DNA of 64,000 bases, from positions 1 to 64,000 of the forward strand of contig JBOHFI010000018.1 of assembly GCA_050699595.1 (NCBI GenBank), in the 5' to 3' direction. Both the position numbers and the translations under genes were made by a program. Source of the DNA: GCA-003244245 sp050699595 (lineage in GTDB: Bacteria; Actinomycetota; Actinomycetes; Mycobacteriales; Pseudonocardiaceae). Shown piece after piece: positions 17,567-25,033 of the stretch (positions within the stretch are counted from its first letter, which is position 1; each line of letters opens with the position of its first letter). Under the pieces are notes generated by a model. The model had not been told where the DNA came from. It saw only the letters and a list, made by a program, of their open reading frames with translations, and made no database searches.

Positions 17567-17619
17567 GCGACGGCGGCCCCGAGCTCGCGCCCCGGAAAAC
17601 GCCTCGGGGCCGCCGTCGC
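17567..17619. terminator. 17-bp perfect GC-rich hairpin
   Basis: The arms at 17567-17583 and 17603-17619 are perfectly complementary, with a 19-base loop. It sits about 50 bases upstream of the next start. It is a strong stem that could terminate upstream transcripts or fold in the leader of the downstream gene. Confidence 0.5.
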
Positions 17620-17667
17620 CCACTTCACGCCACCACGCCGCGAGCAGACCGAAGGAAGGCCCACGCG

Positions 17668-18165
17668 ATGCCCATTCCCAGGATGGACGCCCACATGCGG
17701 ACGGGCGTGCTCCGGTGTGATGGATGCTGGAGCGCCGTGACGGCTGACTTGCCCGCCACGCCCGGTGCTCTCAGCGATGCCGAGCGGTTGGTGGCGCTGG
17801 TGCTGCCCGCATGGGGCGTCACCGCCGAGCACAGTGCCGCCGTGCAGACGGTGACCCGCTCTCTCGTACAGGCGGCGCTCGCGCAGGTGTCGGCGACAAT
17901 GGTCGCCTTCGCGCTGGTCCGGCACGTCGACGGGATCATCGTGGAGATTTGCGAGGCGCTCCCCTGGTCACTCGGCGCGGTGATGTTGCTCAGCCTGCCG
18001 CAGCCCAGCGGGCTGCACTGGTGTCACGACGCCCAAGGCCAGTTGCGCGGCCGACTGCTCTGGTGCGGAATCCGAACAACACCACAGCCCCACCCGACCC
18101 AGCACGCCCACACCGCGGAGGCCTCCCGCGGCGAGCGAGGCGGCTACCGTCCACGCGTCGGCTGA
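17668..18165 (+). CDS. divergent RsbW/HATPase_c_2-like ATP-binding protein
   Basis: The 165-residue protein has the layout of actinobacterial stand-alone ATPases of the anti-sigma type: ALSDAERLVALVLPAWGVTAEHSA, then a helix where the N-box would lie (TRSLVQAALAQVS), a VRHVDGIIVEI strand, and a final GRLLWCGI strand. The key Asn and the DxGxG box are not recognisable, so nucleotide binding may be lost. The start has a GAAGGAAGG ribosome binding site. Possibly regulatory; call rests on overall pattern only. Confidence 0.5.
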   Translation: MPIPRMDAHMRTGVLRCDGCWSAVTADLPATPGALSDAERLVALVLPAWGVTAEHSAAVQTVTRSLVQAALAQVSATMVAFALVRHVDGIIVEICEALPWSLGAVMLLSLPQPSGLHWCHDAQGQLRGRLLWCGIRTTPQPHPTQHAHTAEASRGERGGYRPRVG

Positions 18166-18188
18166 CGCTGTAGGACGTGTCCGGTTGG

Positions 18189-18300
18189 TCTCGTGGTTTG
18201 TGATCAACCCTACTATCGCCGAGTTCGACAGCAGAGCTGTCAGGAGGCCGCCCGAGCAGCTCTGTGGTCGAACTCGGCGCACTGAGCGCATTCAAGATCG
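18189..18300 (+). repeat. 110-bp dispersed element, copy A (hairpin-forming)
   Basis: From TCTCGTGGTTTGTGATCAAC to about CAAGATCG this stretch is closely similar (roughly 80-85 percent by eye) to the reverse complement of 31381-31492. It contains its own inverted repeat, CCGAGTTCGAC...GTCGAACTCGG, so it can form a hairpin. No coding role is evident. Confidence 0.8.
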
Positions 18301-18587
18301 CTGACCGCCCCTCGTTTGGGGTCTTGCCTGCCGGCACCCCTATGCGGACTGGGCCCGGCTCATCCCCGACCTGCCCTACCAGCCCACCTGCCACTGAGGG
18401 GAATGTTCGAGGTGGACGGGTGGTTGTACCGGACGTTCGGGTCGGGCAGGCTGTGTCCCCGGGTCCACATCACTCCGCCACCGCGGATGATCGTTCGGCT
18501 GAAGCCGCGGTGTGCTCTTCGCCGCGAGGCGACCAGCGCGCTCGGCCCGGACCCTCGTTAACGTGTATCTCAAGAGGATGGCAAGCC

Positions 18588-18896
18588 ATGAAAGGTGATC
18601 GTACCGAGATCGTCATCGACGCCGGCGGCACCACCCGGACCTATGAGATCGAGGCCACCCGCAATGGTCGGCGGGTGGAGATCACCCACGGTCGCGGCAT
18701 CGTCGAGGTCACCGAGGTCACCCGTGGCGGCACACCGGTGCGCACCGCTCGGTTCATGGCCTCCCGGGTACTCGCCTTGGTCGAGCACCCCGCAGCCCGA
18801 CCTCCGACGAGCGAGGACAAGCCGGCCACCCGGGTCGTTCCCCAGCCTCGAGTAGGTGGCAACTCAACCGTCCCGCAGCGCGCCGAGACCGGGTGA
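18588..18896 (+). CDS. hypothetical small protein
   Basis: The 102-residue protein starts MKGDRTEIVIDAGGTTRTYEI with an AAGAGGATGG region upstream. It is rich in short beta-strand-like segments (VEITHGRGIVEVTEV) followed by RFMASRVLALVEHP and a Pro-rich tail. I do not recognise the family. It ends three bases before the converging vapC gene. An overlapping longer frame upstream looks non-coding. Confidence 0.55.
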   Translation: MKGDRTEIVIDAGGTTRTYEIEATRNGRRVEITHGRGIVEVTEVTRGGTPVRTARFMASRVLALVEHPAARPPTSEDKPATRVVPQPRVGGNSTVPQRAETG

Positions 18897-18899
18897 CAG

Positions 18900-19301
18900 T
18901 CAGCTGATCACCATTACTCGGCACGACAGGCCAGGGGCTCTGCTGAGCTTGGCGTCCGTCGTGAGCAGCGGCACATCCAACACCGTGGCCAGCGCGACGT
19001 ACAGCGCGTCATAGAAGGTGATCGTGCCGCGCAGGTCCCAGGCGAGAGCCGCCAAACGCCCGGTGTGCGGATAGCGGTAGTCGATCATCTCCGGTAGCGC
19101 GCGCAGTGCGGCGCGCGCGGTCTGCTCGCTGATCTCTCCGGCGCGTTCGCCGCGCCTCAGGACGTGACCCACTTCGGCGTCGAGGAGATGGGGCGCATGA
19201 CAGATCGCCTCCGCAATCCGCTTGTGCGTCGCGAGGCCGACGGCATCCTTGCTGCCTAACGCGCTCACGGCAACAGAGGCGTCCACGACGTACTCACTCA
19301 C
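18900..19301 (-). CDS. vapC: VapC-family PIN-domain ribonuclease toxin
   Basis: The 133-residue PIN protein has the conserved acidic residues in YVVDASVAV, LLDAEVGHVL, TFYDALYVALA and LTTDAKL, consistent with a Mg-dependent RNase that cleaves tRNA or rRNA. Its start overlaps the end of the antitoxin gene by eight bases, the usual order (antitoxin first). No broken motif is visible, so it should be active when free of VapB. Confidence 0.9.
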   Translation of the reverse strand: MSEYVVDASVAVSALGSKDAVGLATHKRIAEAICHAPHLLDAEVGHVLRRGERAGEISEQTARAALRALPEMIDYRYPHTGRLAALAWDLRGTITFYDALYVALATVLDVPLLTTDAKLSRAPGLSCRVMVIS

Positions 19302-19533
19302 CCCGCAACTCCCGCAGCCCGGCGCGGATGGTGTTCTCGCTCAATCCGGGTGCAGGATCCTGCTCTAGCGCCTGCTCGACCACCGCCATCATCTCGGCCT
19401 TGTCGCGGCGTCGCGCCATCGCGATCAACTGCTCGCGCATGTAGGACTGCAGCGACTTGCCCGATGCCTGCGCCCGACGCCGGTACGTCTGCGCCACGTC
19501 CTCCGGTACCTCACGCACTTGAATCGTCGCCAT
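19294..19533 (-). CDS. vapB: VapB/FitA-type antitoxin
   Basis: The 79-residue protein starts MATIQVREVPEDVAQTYRRR, a ribbon-helix-helix DNA-binding N-terminus like FitA/VapB, followed by a C-terminal toxin-binding tail (LSENTIRAGLRELRGE). An upstream in-frame ATG at 19551 is less likely because it would place the operator boxes inside the gene. It would neutralise VapC and repress the operon. Confidence 0.87.
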   Translation of the reverse strand: MATIQVREVPEDVAQTYRRRAQASGKSLQSYMREQLIAMARRRDKAEMMAVVEQALEQDPAPGLSENTIRAGLRELRGE

Positions 19534-19562
19534 AGCGCTACTATAGCGCACTGCTAGCGCTA
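19533..19562 (-). promoter_or_regulatory. VapB operator: TAGCGC boxes at 11-bp spacing
   Basis: TAGCGCTA occurs at 19533-19540 and 19555-19562, with TAGCGCA at 19544-19550. The three boxes start exactly 11 bp apart, about one helical turn, so bound dimers would lie on one face of the DNA. They abut the vapB start codon, fitting autorepression. Confidence 0.7.
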
Positions 19563-19685
19563 GATCAGCGCCTCCGGTCTCGCCGTAGGGGGCCGTTGAG
19601 CCCGGCGCGGAGGGCCGTCACCCAGCAGGAGGTTCGCCTGCTGCTTTGGTCGGAATTCTAGTCGGCTTTGCGCTAGACTTGGCCT

Positions 19686-19976
19686 ATGTCAGGAGCCACG
19701 CTACCGCTCAGCGACGTCAAGGCCCGCCTGTCCGAGTTGGGCCGTAGGGTCAGCGAGCAGCACGAGCGGATCACCGTGACACGTAACGGCGAGGCGCAGT
19801 TCGTGCTGGTATCGATCGATGACCTCGAAGGGCTCGAGATCACGCTGGAGGTGCTCAGCGACGAAGGCGCCATCGGACGGATCGCCGAGAGTCTCGCCAG
19901 TCTCGACTCCGGTGATCCTGGCGCGACCGTCGCCGAGCTGCGCACGGACCTTGCCCGCCGACGCGCGGGAGCGTGA
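19686..19976 (+). CDS. Phd/YefM-family antitoxin
   Basis: The 96-residue protein starts MSGATLPLSDVKARLSELGRR and contains the typical ITVTRNGEAQFVLVSIDDLEGLE strand-helix region of Phd/YefM antitoxins, followed by a charged C-terminal toxin-binding tail. The ATG has no clear ribosome binding site, and the transcript may be leaderless. The stop overlaps the toxin start by four bases. Confidence 0.88.
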   Translation: MSGATLPLSDVKARLSELGRRVSEQHERITVTRNGEAQFVLVSIDDLEGLEITLEVLSDEGAIGRIAESLASLDSGDPGATVAELRTDLARRRAGA

Positions 19977-20260
19977 GCGGGCACCCGGCCGGGCGGTTCG
20001 AGGTCCGGATCCAGCCTGCAGCGCGACGCGCCTCGGCTGAACGGTTGCCGGAGGCTGTGGCGGCTGCAGCACTCGATTTTCGTGACGGACCGCTGGCGGA
20101 GGACCCGCTGCGAGTGGGCAAGCCCTTGGTCGGGCCGCTCGCGGGTTGCCTGGGCGCACGGCGGGGCACATATCGCGTGATCTACCGCGTCGATCCCGAC
20201 CGCCGCACGGTCCAGGTCCTCGACATCGACCACCGCTCCAGTGTGTATCGACGGCGCTGA
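19973..20260 (+). CDS. RelE/ParE-family toxin
   Basis: The 95-residue protein has the RelE pattern: RFEVRIQPAARRASAERLPE helix, KPLVGPLAGCLGARRGTYRVIYRVD, and the C-terminal VLDIDHRSSVYRR. Conserved Arg and His residues near the end agree with ribosome-dependent mRNA cleavage. The GTG start is coupled to the Phd/YefM antitoxin by a GTGA overlap. Confidence 0.88.
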   Translation: MSGHPAGRFEVRIQPAARRASAERLPEAVAAAALDFRDGPLAEDPLRVGKPLVGPLAGCLGARRGTYRVIYRVDPDRRTVQVLDIDHRSSVYRRR

Positions 20261-20281
20261 CGGCCGGCGGGTGGGGACCGT

Positions 20282-21178
20282 ATGGTCGGTCGGGTGCCGG
20301 CGGTGCCGGATGGGGTGCGGGAGTTCGAGGCTGCGCGGCCACGGTTGTTCGCGTTGGCCTACCGCCTGCTGGGTTCGGCGAGTGAGGCGCAGGATGCGGT
20401 CCAGGACACGTTCTTGCGATGGACCAGTGTCGATCGCGCCGCGGTCATCACGCCGGCGGCGTGGCTGGCGAAGGTCGTGACGAACCTGTGCCTCACCCGG
20501 CTGACCTCGGCTAGTGCGCGCCGGGAGGAGTACGTCGGCCCCTGGCTGCCGGAGCCGGTGCTGACCGCTGATTCTGCACTCGGCCCGATGGAGACCGTCG
20601 AGCAGCGGGAGTCCGTTTCGCTGGCGTTGCTCGTGTTGCTGGAACGGTTGACCCCTGCGGAGCGGGCGGTGTTCGTGTTGCGGGAGGCGTTCGCCTACGG
20701 TCACCGGGAGATCGCGGACATTCTTGATCTGACGGAGGCGAATTCGCAGCAGTTGTATCGACGTGCCCGAGCTCGCTTGGGAGAAGAACGGCCGCGGTTC
20801 GACGTCTCGCGGGATCAGGGGCGCCGGATCGCCGAACGCTTCCTCGCCGCCGCGCGGGGCGGGGACCTGGCCGGGCTGGAGCGCATGCTGGCCGCCGATG
20901 TCGTCGCCTGGGCCGATGGCGGTGGGAAGACCGTTGCCGCTCGACGCCCGGTCCGGGGTGCCGAGACGGTCGCGCGCTACCTGACTGGCTGGATGTCGCG
21001 GCCGTTGCCGGGGCTGGAGATCGTGATAGCCGAGGTGAACGGGCAACCCGGCATCGTGGGTGCGGCCGGCGGCCGGGTGCTCGCGGTGATGGTGCTGGAG
21101 TTGACCGATGGCCGCGTCGGGGCCGTGCGGACCATTGCCAATCCGGACAAGCTGTCGTTCATCTCCGCGCAGATGTGA
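20282..21178 (+). CDS. ECF41-family sigma factor (SigJ-like) with SnoaL-like C-terminal domain
   Basis: The 298-residue protein has sigma region 2 (ALAYRLLGSASEAQDAVQDTFLRW), region 4 (LTPAERAVFVLREAFAYGHREIADIL) and a C-terminal SnoaL/NTF2-like extension. Hallmark ECF41 motifs are present: WLPEPV, DGGGK and NPDKL. In this group the C-terminal domain replaces an anti-sigma factor and tunes activity, and the genomic partner is typically an oxidoreductase, which is the next gene here. The ORF begins with ATG at 20282, close behind the RelE-type toxin gene. Confidence 0.93.
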   Translation: MVGRVPAVPDGVREFEAARPRLFALAYRLLGSASEAQDAVQDTFLRWTSVDRAAVITPAAWLAKVVTNLCLTRLTSASARREEYVGPWLPEPVLTADSALGPMETVEQRESVSLALLVLLERLTPAERAVFVLREAFAYGHREIADILDLTEANSQQLYRRARARLGEERPRFDVSRDQGRRIAERFLAAARGGDLAGLERMLAADVVAWADGGGKTVAARRPVRGAETVARYLTGWMSRPLPGLEIVIAEVNGQPGIVGAAGGRVLAVMVLELTDGRVGAVRTIANPDKLSFISAQM

Positions 21179-21309
21179 CCGAACCCACCACCGGTGTCGT
21201 CCCGGCCGTGTCAGGAATCGGCGAGCTGGTCGGTTCAAGCGGTGACACATCATCAGTCGACGGCGGCGCCTCGATGCGAATTGCCGCCGTGCGCGGAAGG
21301 AGACGGTCG

Positions 21310-22497
21310 GTGACTCATCGCATTGTGGTTATCGGTGCCGGATACGCGGGTCTCGCTACGACTGTGCGGCTGGCCGGTCGACTCCAGCCAGATGACGCTC
21401 GGGTGACCTTGGTCAATGCAGCGCCGGGGTTCGTGGAACGGGTGCGGCTGCACCAGGTCGCCGCCGGGCAACGCGTGCCCGACCTGGCGCTGCGGGATGC
21501 GGTGCGCGGCACGGGCGTTGAGCTCGTCCTCGGGCGGGTGAGGTCCGTCGATCCGGATGGTGGCGAGGTGTGGGTCGACGAACCGGATGGACCGCACGTG
21601 CTGGGATACGACACGCTCGTGTACGCCCTCGGCAGCACGGCCGACGTCGAGGGGGTCGCGGGCGTGGCCGATCACGCTCTCACGGTCGCCGGATTCGACG
21701 ATGCGCAGGAGCTTCGCTCGCGGGTATCGGCGCTGGCGGCCGAGGGGGCCGTGCTCGGCGTCGTCGGCGGCGGGTCGACCGGTATCGAGGCGGCCACCGA
21801 GCTGGCCGAAAGCCACCCCGGTGTACGAGTGCGCTTGCTGACCGGAGACGAACTGGGCGGATGGCTGTCGCCTCGCGCCCGGGAGCACCTGCGGCGGGTG
21901 CTCGACCGATTGGGCATCGACGTGCGCGAGGGCGCGAAGGTCGTGGAGGTGCAGCCGGATGGCGTGGTACTCGCCGACGGCGACTGCGTCGGAGCCGACG
22001 CCGTGCTGTGGACCACGGGTTTCCGGGTGTCTCCGCTCGCTCGTGAAGCGGGATTGAGCGTCGACGGACGCGGGCGCGTCCTGGTTGATGACACACTGCG
22101 TTCGCTTTCCCACCCCGATGTCTACGCGGTCGGTGACGCTGCGGCGGTGCCCGGGCCGGATGGCAGGGAGTTGCGCATGGCATGCGCGACGGCGATTCCG
22201 ACCGGCCGCCACGCGGCCGACGCGATCGCGTCTCGGTTGGCGGGGCGCCGTGCGGCGCCGCTGCGGTTTCGCTACCTGCTCCAATGCCTCAGCCTCGGCC
22301 GTCGGGACGGTGTGATCCAGTTTCTGCACGCCGACGACTCTGCGCGCGACGGGGTGCTCACCGGGCGCGCCGCCGCACTGGTCAAGGAAGCCATCGTTCG
22401 CGGCGCCGCCTGGACAGCCCGCCGGCCCGGCCCCACGCGGTGCCGAGCGGATCGGGCTGCCCCGCTCAGCGGGGATACATCCCCCCGTCGATGCTGA
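21310..22497 (+). CDS. FAD/NAD(P)-dependent oxidoreductase (NDH-2-like), ECF41 partner
   Basis: A flavoprotein of about 395 residues with two Rossmann motifs (VVIGAGYAGLAT and VVGGGSTGIEAATEL) and the late FAD motif DVYAVGDAAAV. The GTG start at 21310 is chosen because GGAAGGAG lies about eight bases upstream and the sequence THRIVVIGAG begins the FAD fold at once. The frame is open back to 21175 but that segment is unlike the family. It is the expected ECF41-associated enzyme, probably under control of the sigma factor. Its 3' end overlaps the convergent SDR gene by 32 bases. Confidence 0.85.
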   Translation: MTHRIVVIGAGYAGLATTVRLAGRLQPDDARVTLVNAAPGFVERVRLHQVAAGQRVPDLALRDAVRGTGVELVLGRVRSVDPDGGEVWVDEPDGPHVLGYDTLVYALGSTADVEGVAGVADHALTVAGFDDAQELRSRVSALAAEGAVLGVVGGGSTGIEAATELAESHPGVRVRLLTGDELGGWLSPRAREHLRRVLDRLGIDVREGAKVVEVQPDGVVLADGDCVGADAVLWTTGFRVSPLAREAGLSVDGRGRVLVDDTLRSLSHPDVYAVGDAAAVPGPDGRELRMACATAIPTGRHAADAIASRLAGRRAAPLRFRYLLQCLSLGRRDGVIQFLHADDSARDGVLTGRAAALVKEAIVRGAAWTARRPGPTRCRADRAAPLSGDTSPRRC

Positions 22498-23206
22498 ATA
22501 CCTGGCTGGTGACGTAGCCGTTGCTCAGGATCGCGAGTGCGAGGCCGGCGACCTCGTCCGGGCGGCCGACCCGGCCGATGGGTGCGGTCTTGCCCAGCTG
22601 CTGCGGATCGCCGGGGAGCATCGCGGTGTCGATGAAGCCCGGCGCGAGGACGTTGACGGTGACGCCGTCAGCGGCCACGCGGCGGGCCAGGAAGTGCGCG
22701 AGGCCGTGGAGCCCGGCCTTGGAGGCGGCGTAGTCGGGACCGATCACGCCTCCTCGGAACGCCGCCACCGACGAGAGGAACAGGACGCGGCCGAAGCCGC
22801 GCTCGCGCATCCCCGGCAAGGCGCGGCGGGCGAGCAGGAAAGGCGCCCGGAGATTGACCGCCAGCGTGTGGTCGAAGGTCGCGGTGTCGATGTCCTCATA
22901 GCGAGCCTGACGCGCGATGCCGTGATTGGCGACCAGGACGTCGACCGGTCCGAGCGCGGCCTCGACGTCGTCGATCAGCCGGTCGGGAGCGCCCGGATCC
23001 GCCATGTCGGAGCGGAACGCCCGCGCGCTCCCGCCGCTGGAGACGATCTCCGCCGCGAGCGCCTCGGCGGGCTCGGCGTTGCTGCTGTAGGCGAGGGCGA
23101 TCCCCGCGACATCACCGGCGAGCCGCCGGCAGATCGCGCCACCGATGCCGCCACTCGCTCCCGTGACAAGCGCGATACGCCCGGCCAGATCGAGTCCACC
23201 CGACAT
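22466..23206 (-). CDS. short-chain dehydrogenase/reductase
   Basis: This is a classical SDR of 246 residues with the cofactor motif TGASGGIGGA, NHG (in place of NNAG), and the catalytic Ser-Tyr-Lys in LSSVAAF and YAASKAG. It ends SIDGGMYPR, as do FabG-like 3-oxoacyl reductases. ATG at 23206 (MSGGLDLAGRIALVTG) is preferred; the frame extends upstream through low-complexity, unlike-family sequence. Substrate unknown. Confidence 0.88.
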   Translation of the reverse strand: MSGGLDLAGRIALVTGASGGIGGAICRRLAGDVAGIALAYSSNAEPAEALAAEIVSSGGSARAFRSDMADPGAPDRLIDDVEAALGPVDVLVANHGIARQARYEDIDTATFDHTLAVNLRAPFLLARRALPGMRERGFGRVLFLSSVAAFRGGVIGPDYAASKAGLHGLAHFLARRVAADGVTVNVLAPGFIDTAMLPGDPQQLGKTAPIGRVGRPDEVAGLALAILSNGYVTSQVFSIDGGMYPR

Positions 23207-23223
23207 CGGTCGAAGTTTACCGG

Positions 23224-23275
23224 ATGACCGCTGTACACGGAAGAAGACGGTCCGTGACTCATCGTGTTGTGGTTG
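23224..23275 (+). pseudogene. duplicated 5' fragment of the oxidoreductase gene
   Basis: This stretch repeats the ribosome binding site and first codons of the gene at 21310: ACGGAAGAAGACGGTCCG then GTGACTCATCGTGTTGTGGTT, versus GCGGAAGGAGACGGTCGG then GTGACTCATCGCATTGTGGTT. After about eight codons similarity stops and the frame has no oxidoreductase features. It looks like the remnant of a second copy cut off by the rearrangement that placed the SDR gene here. Confidence 0.65.
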
Positions 23276-23426
23276 TGTATCTGAATAATTCTGTATGCCG
23301 GAAGGTGGATAGGAGTATGCACCGACCGAATGCGAGGAAATCTTGCGCTCCCGTGTCGGTCGGATCATGGGCGATGGCAATCCGTTAAACTCGCCCGGAA
23401 TCGGCGCGGATCGTTAGGGGGGAATC

Positions 23427-25028
23427 GTGGGATCGAGACCAGCACGGCACCGCTACTGCCGCTGCGGCACACAGTTGGCCGCCGACAACAGCGAGTTCCA
23501 GTGCGCCCGCTGCCAGCGGGCCTCCCGGGGCAAGCTCCTCGCCCCGCCCCAGGTGCCCGCTGGGTTCTGGCGGGCCGAGCGGTTCCGGCAGGCCTTCGAT
23601 GCCCAGCACATCGGCTGGATATCCCGCGCCTACCGCACGCACCCCCACCACTACGCGGTCTACGGCCCCAGCGGCATCTCGCAAACCCTGCTCGGCCAGT
23701 GGCTGGGCTTGAGCCAGGCTCAAATCAGCCGGATTGAGACCGGCGTACTGATCCGCCACCTCGACACCTTGCACCACTGGGTTCGGGTGTTGCGCATCCC
23801 GGCCGAGCCGCTGTGGTTCCGGCTGCCGCCGGAGGAGCAGCGCGCCGCCACGGACCAGGGGTCTGAGCCGCTGGCCGGGCGGGAGTCACCTGGCGCGGGC
23901 GCTCCCGGGGAGTCCCCCGACGAGGCTGCCGAGGATCCCGTGCTCGTCGCTCCCTGGAGCCACCGGGGTACCGTCGAGGTGGCGGTCGTGCTGAGTGGTG
24001 GTGGTGGCTGGGTGAAGCGACGCGTGTTCGTGTCCCTGAGCGGCCCGGCGTTGACGGCTCCGGCGCACCAGTGGCTGGTGCGCGAGCCGGGGCCGCTGGT
24101 GTCCGGGTTGGCGGGGCGCCGGGTGTCGGGCGAGCTGGCCGGGCGGTTCAGCGCCATGGTCGCTGAGCTGCGCCGGATGGATGACGTGGCCGGGGGCGGT
24201 GGCGTGTTCGCGCTGGCTCAGCAGGCGTTCGGGGGGGTCACCGGGTTACTCGACCGGGCGTTGTGTGACGAGCGCACCGGCCAGGCGCTGCACGTGGTGC
24301 TCGCCGAGCTGGGACAGCTGTGCGGCTGGTCGGCTTGGGACGCCGGGCAGCACGGACTGGCGCAGCGCTTCAACATCGCCGCTTTGCGCGCTGCCCATAC
24401 CGCCGATGACCGGCCGTTGGGCGCGCACATCCTCGCGAGCATGACCCTCCAGGCCGCCACGGAGGGGGAGCCTGCCGAGGGGGTGACGCTGAGTGAGACC
24501 GCGCTGGCTGGTACACGGGGCCGGGCGACGCCGGCCCTGCGCGCCGAGCTGCACATCCGGCAGGCATTGGCCTTTGCCACCCTGGGTGACACCAGCGCCT
24601 GCACCGCCGCGATCTCCCGGGCCCTCACCCAGGTTGAACAGCTCAAGCCAGACGACGACCCACCGTGGCTGTATTGGATGGACCGGTGGGCGATCACCGT
24701 CGATGCCGGCGAGTGTCTTCTGCGACTCGGTCAGCCTGACCAGGCGGTCGCCATGTTCCATGAGGGTATCGCCCAGTTGCCCGGGTTATTCGTCCGTGAC
24801 CGGCAGATTCACGTGACCTCACTCGCCGACGCACTGGCTCGCCCGGGCAAACAGCGTGACCTCGACGCCGCCGCCGGGCTGGGCATGCAGTCGATCGACT
24901 TGGCCGAGAGCCTGGACTCGACCCGAGGAGCTGGTCGTCTCCGTGACCTCTACCTCCGGATGAAGCCGCACGGCAAGGTGCCAGCGGTGCGGGACTTCTT
25001 GGAGCGGGCTCGGGGGTTTGTGGTTTAG
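23427..25028 (+). CDS. zinc-ribbon plus HTH regulator with TPR-like C-terminal domain
   Basis: The 533-residue protein starts with a CxC/CxxC zinc-ribbon-like segment (YCRCGTQLAADN, QCARCQR), then an XRE-type HTH (LLGQWLGLSQAQISRIETG), a linker of about 60 residues with Pro/Glu, and an alpha-helical C-terminal region resembling TPR repeats. The GTG start has an AGGGGGGAAT ribosome binding site. Large HTH-TPR proteins are common actinobacterial regulators, often next to specialised or accessory genes. It converges on the TPR-repeat gene with only five bases between stops. Confidence 0.75.
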   Translation: MGSRPARHRYCRCGTQLAADNSEFQCARCQRASRGKLLAPPQVPAGFWRAERFRQAFDAQHIGWISRAYRTHPHHYAVYGPSGISQTLLGQWLGLSQAQISRIETGVLIRHLDTLHHWVRVLRIPAEPLWFRLPPEEQRAATDQGSEPLAGRESPGAGAPGESPDEAAEDPVLVAPWSHRGTVEVAVVLSGGGGWVKRRVFVSLSGPALTAPAHQWLVREPGPLVSGLAGRRVSGELAGRFSAMVAELRRMDDVAGGGGVFALAQQAFGGVTGLLDRALCDERTGQALHVVLAELGQLCGWSAWDAGQHGLAQRFNIAALRAAHTADDRPLGAHILASMTLQAATEGEPAEGVTLSETALAGTRGRATPALRAELHIRQALAFATLGDTSACTAAISRALTQVEQLKPDDDPPWLYWMDRWAITVDAGECLLRLGQPDQAVAMFHEGIAQLPGLFVRDRQIHVTSLADALARPGKQRDLDAAAGLGMQSIDLAESLDSTRGAGRLRDLYLRMKPHGKVPAVRDFLERARGFVV

Positions 25029-25033
25029 GCGAA

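Noticed and set aside
18264..18587. longer N-terminal extension of the hypothetical gene at 18588
   Set aside because: The upstream part crosses the dispersed hairpin element and lacks coding character; the ATG at 18588 has a better start context.
16365..18896. integrative conjugative element boundaries around the GntR gene
   Set aside because: No integrase, transfer, replication or tRNA attachment sequence is visible; only the GntR type is suggestive.
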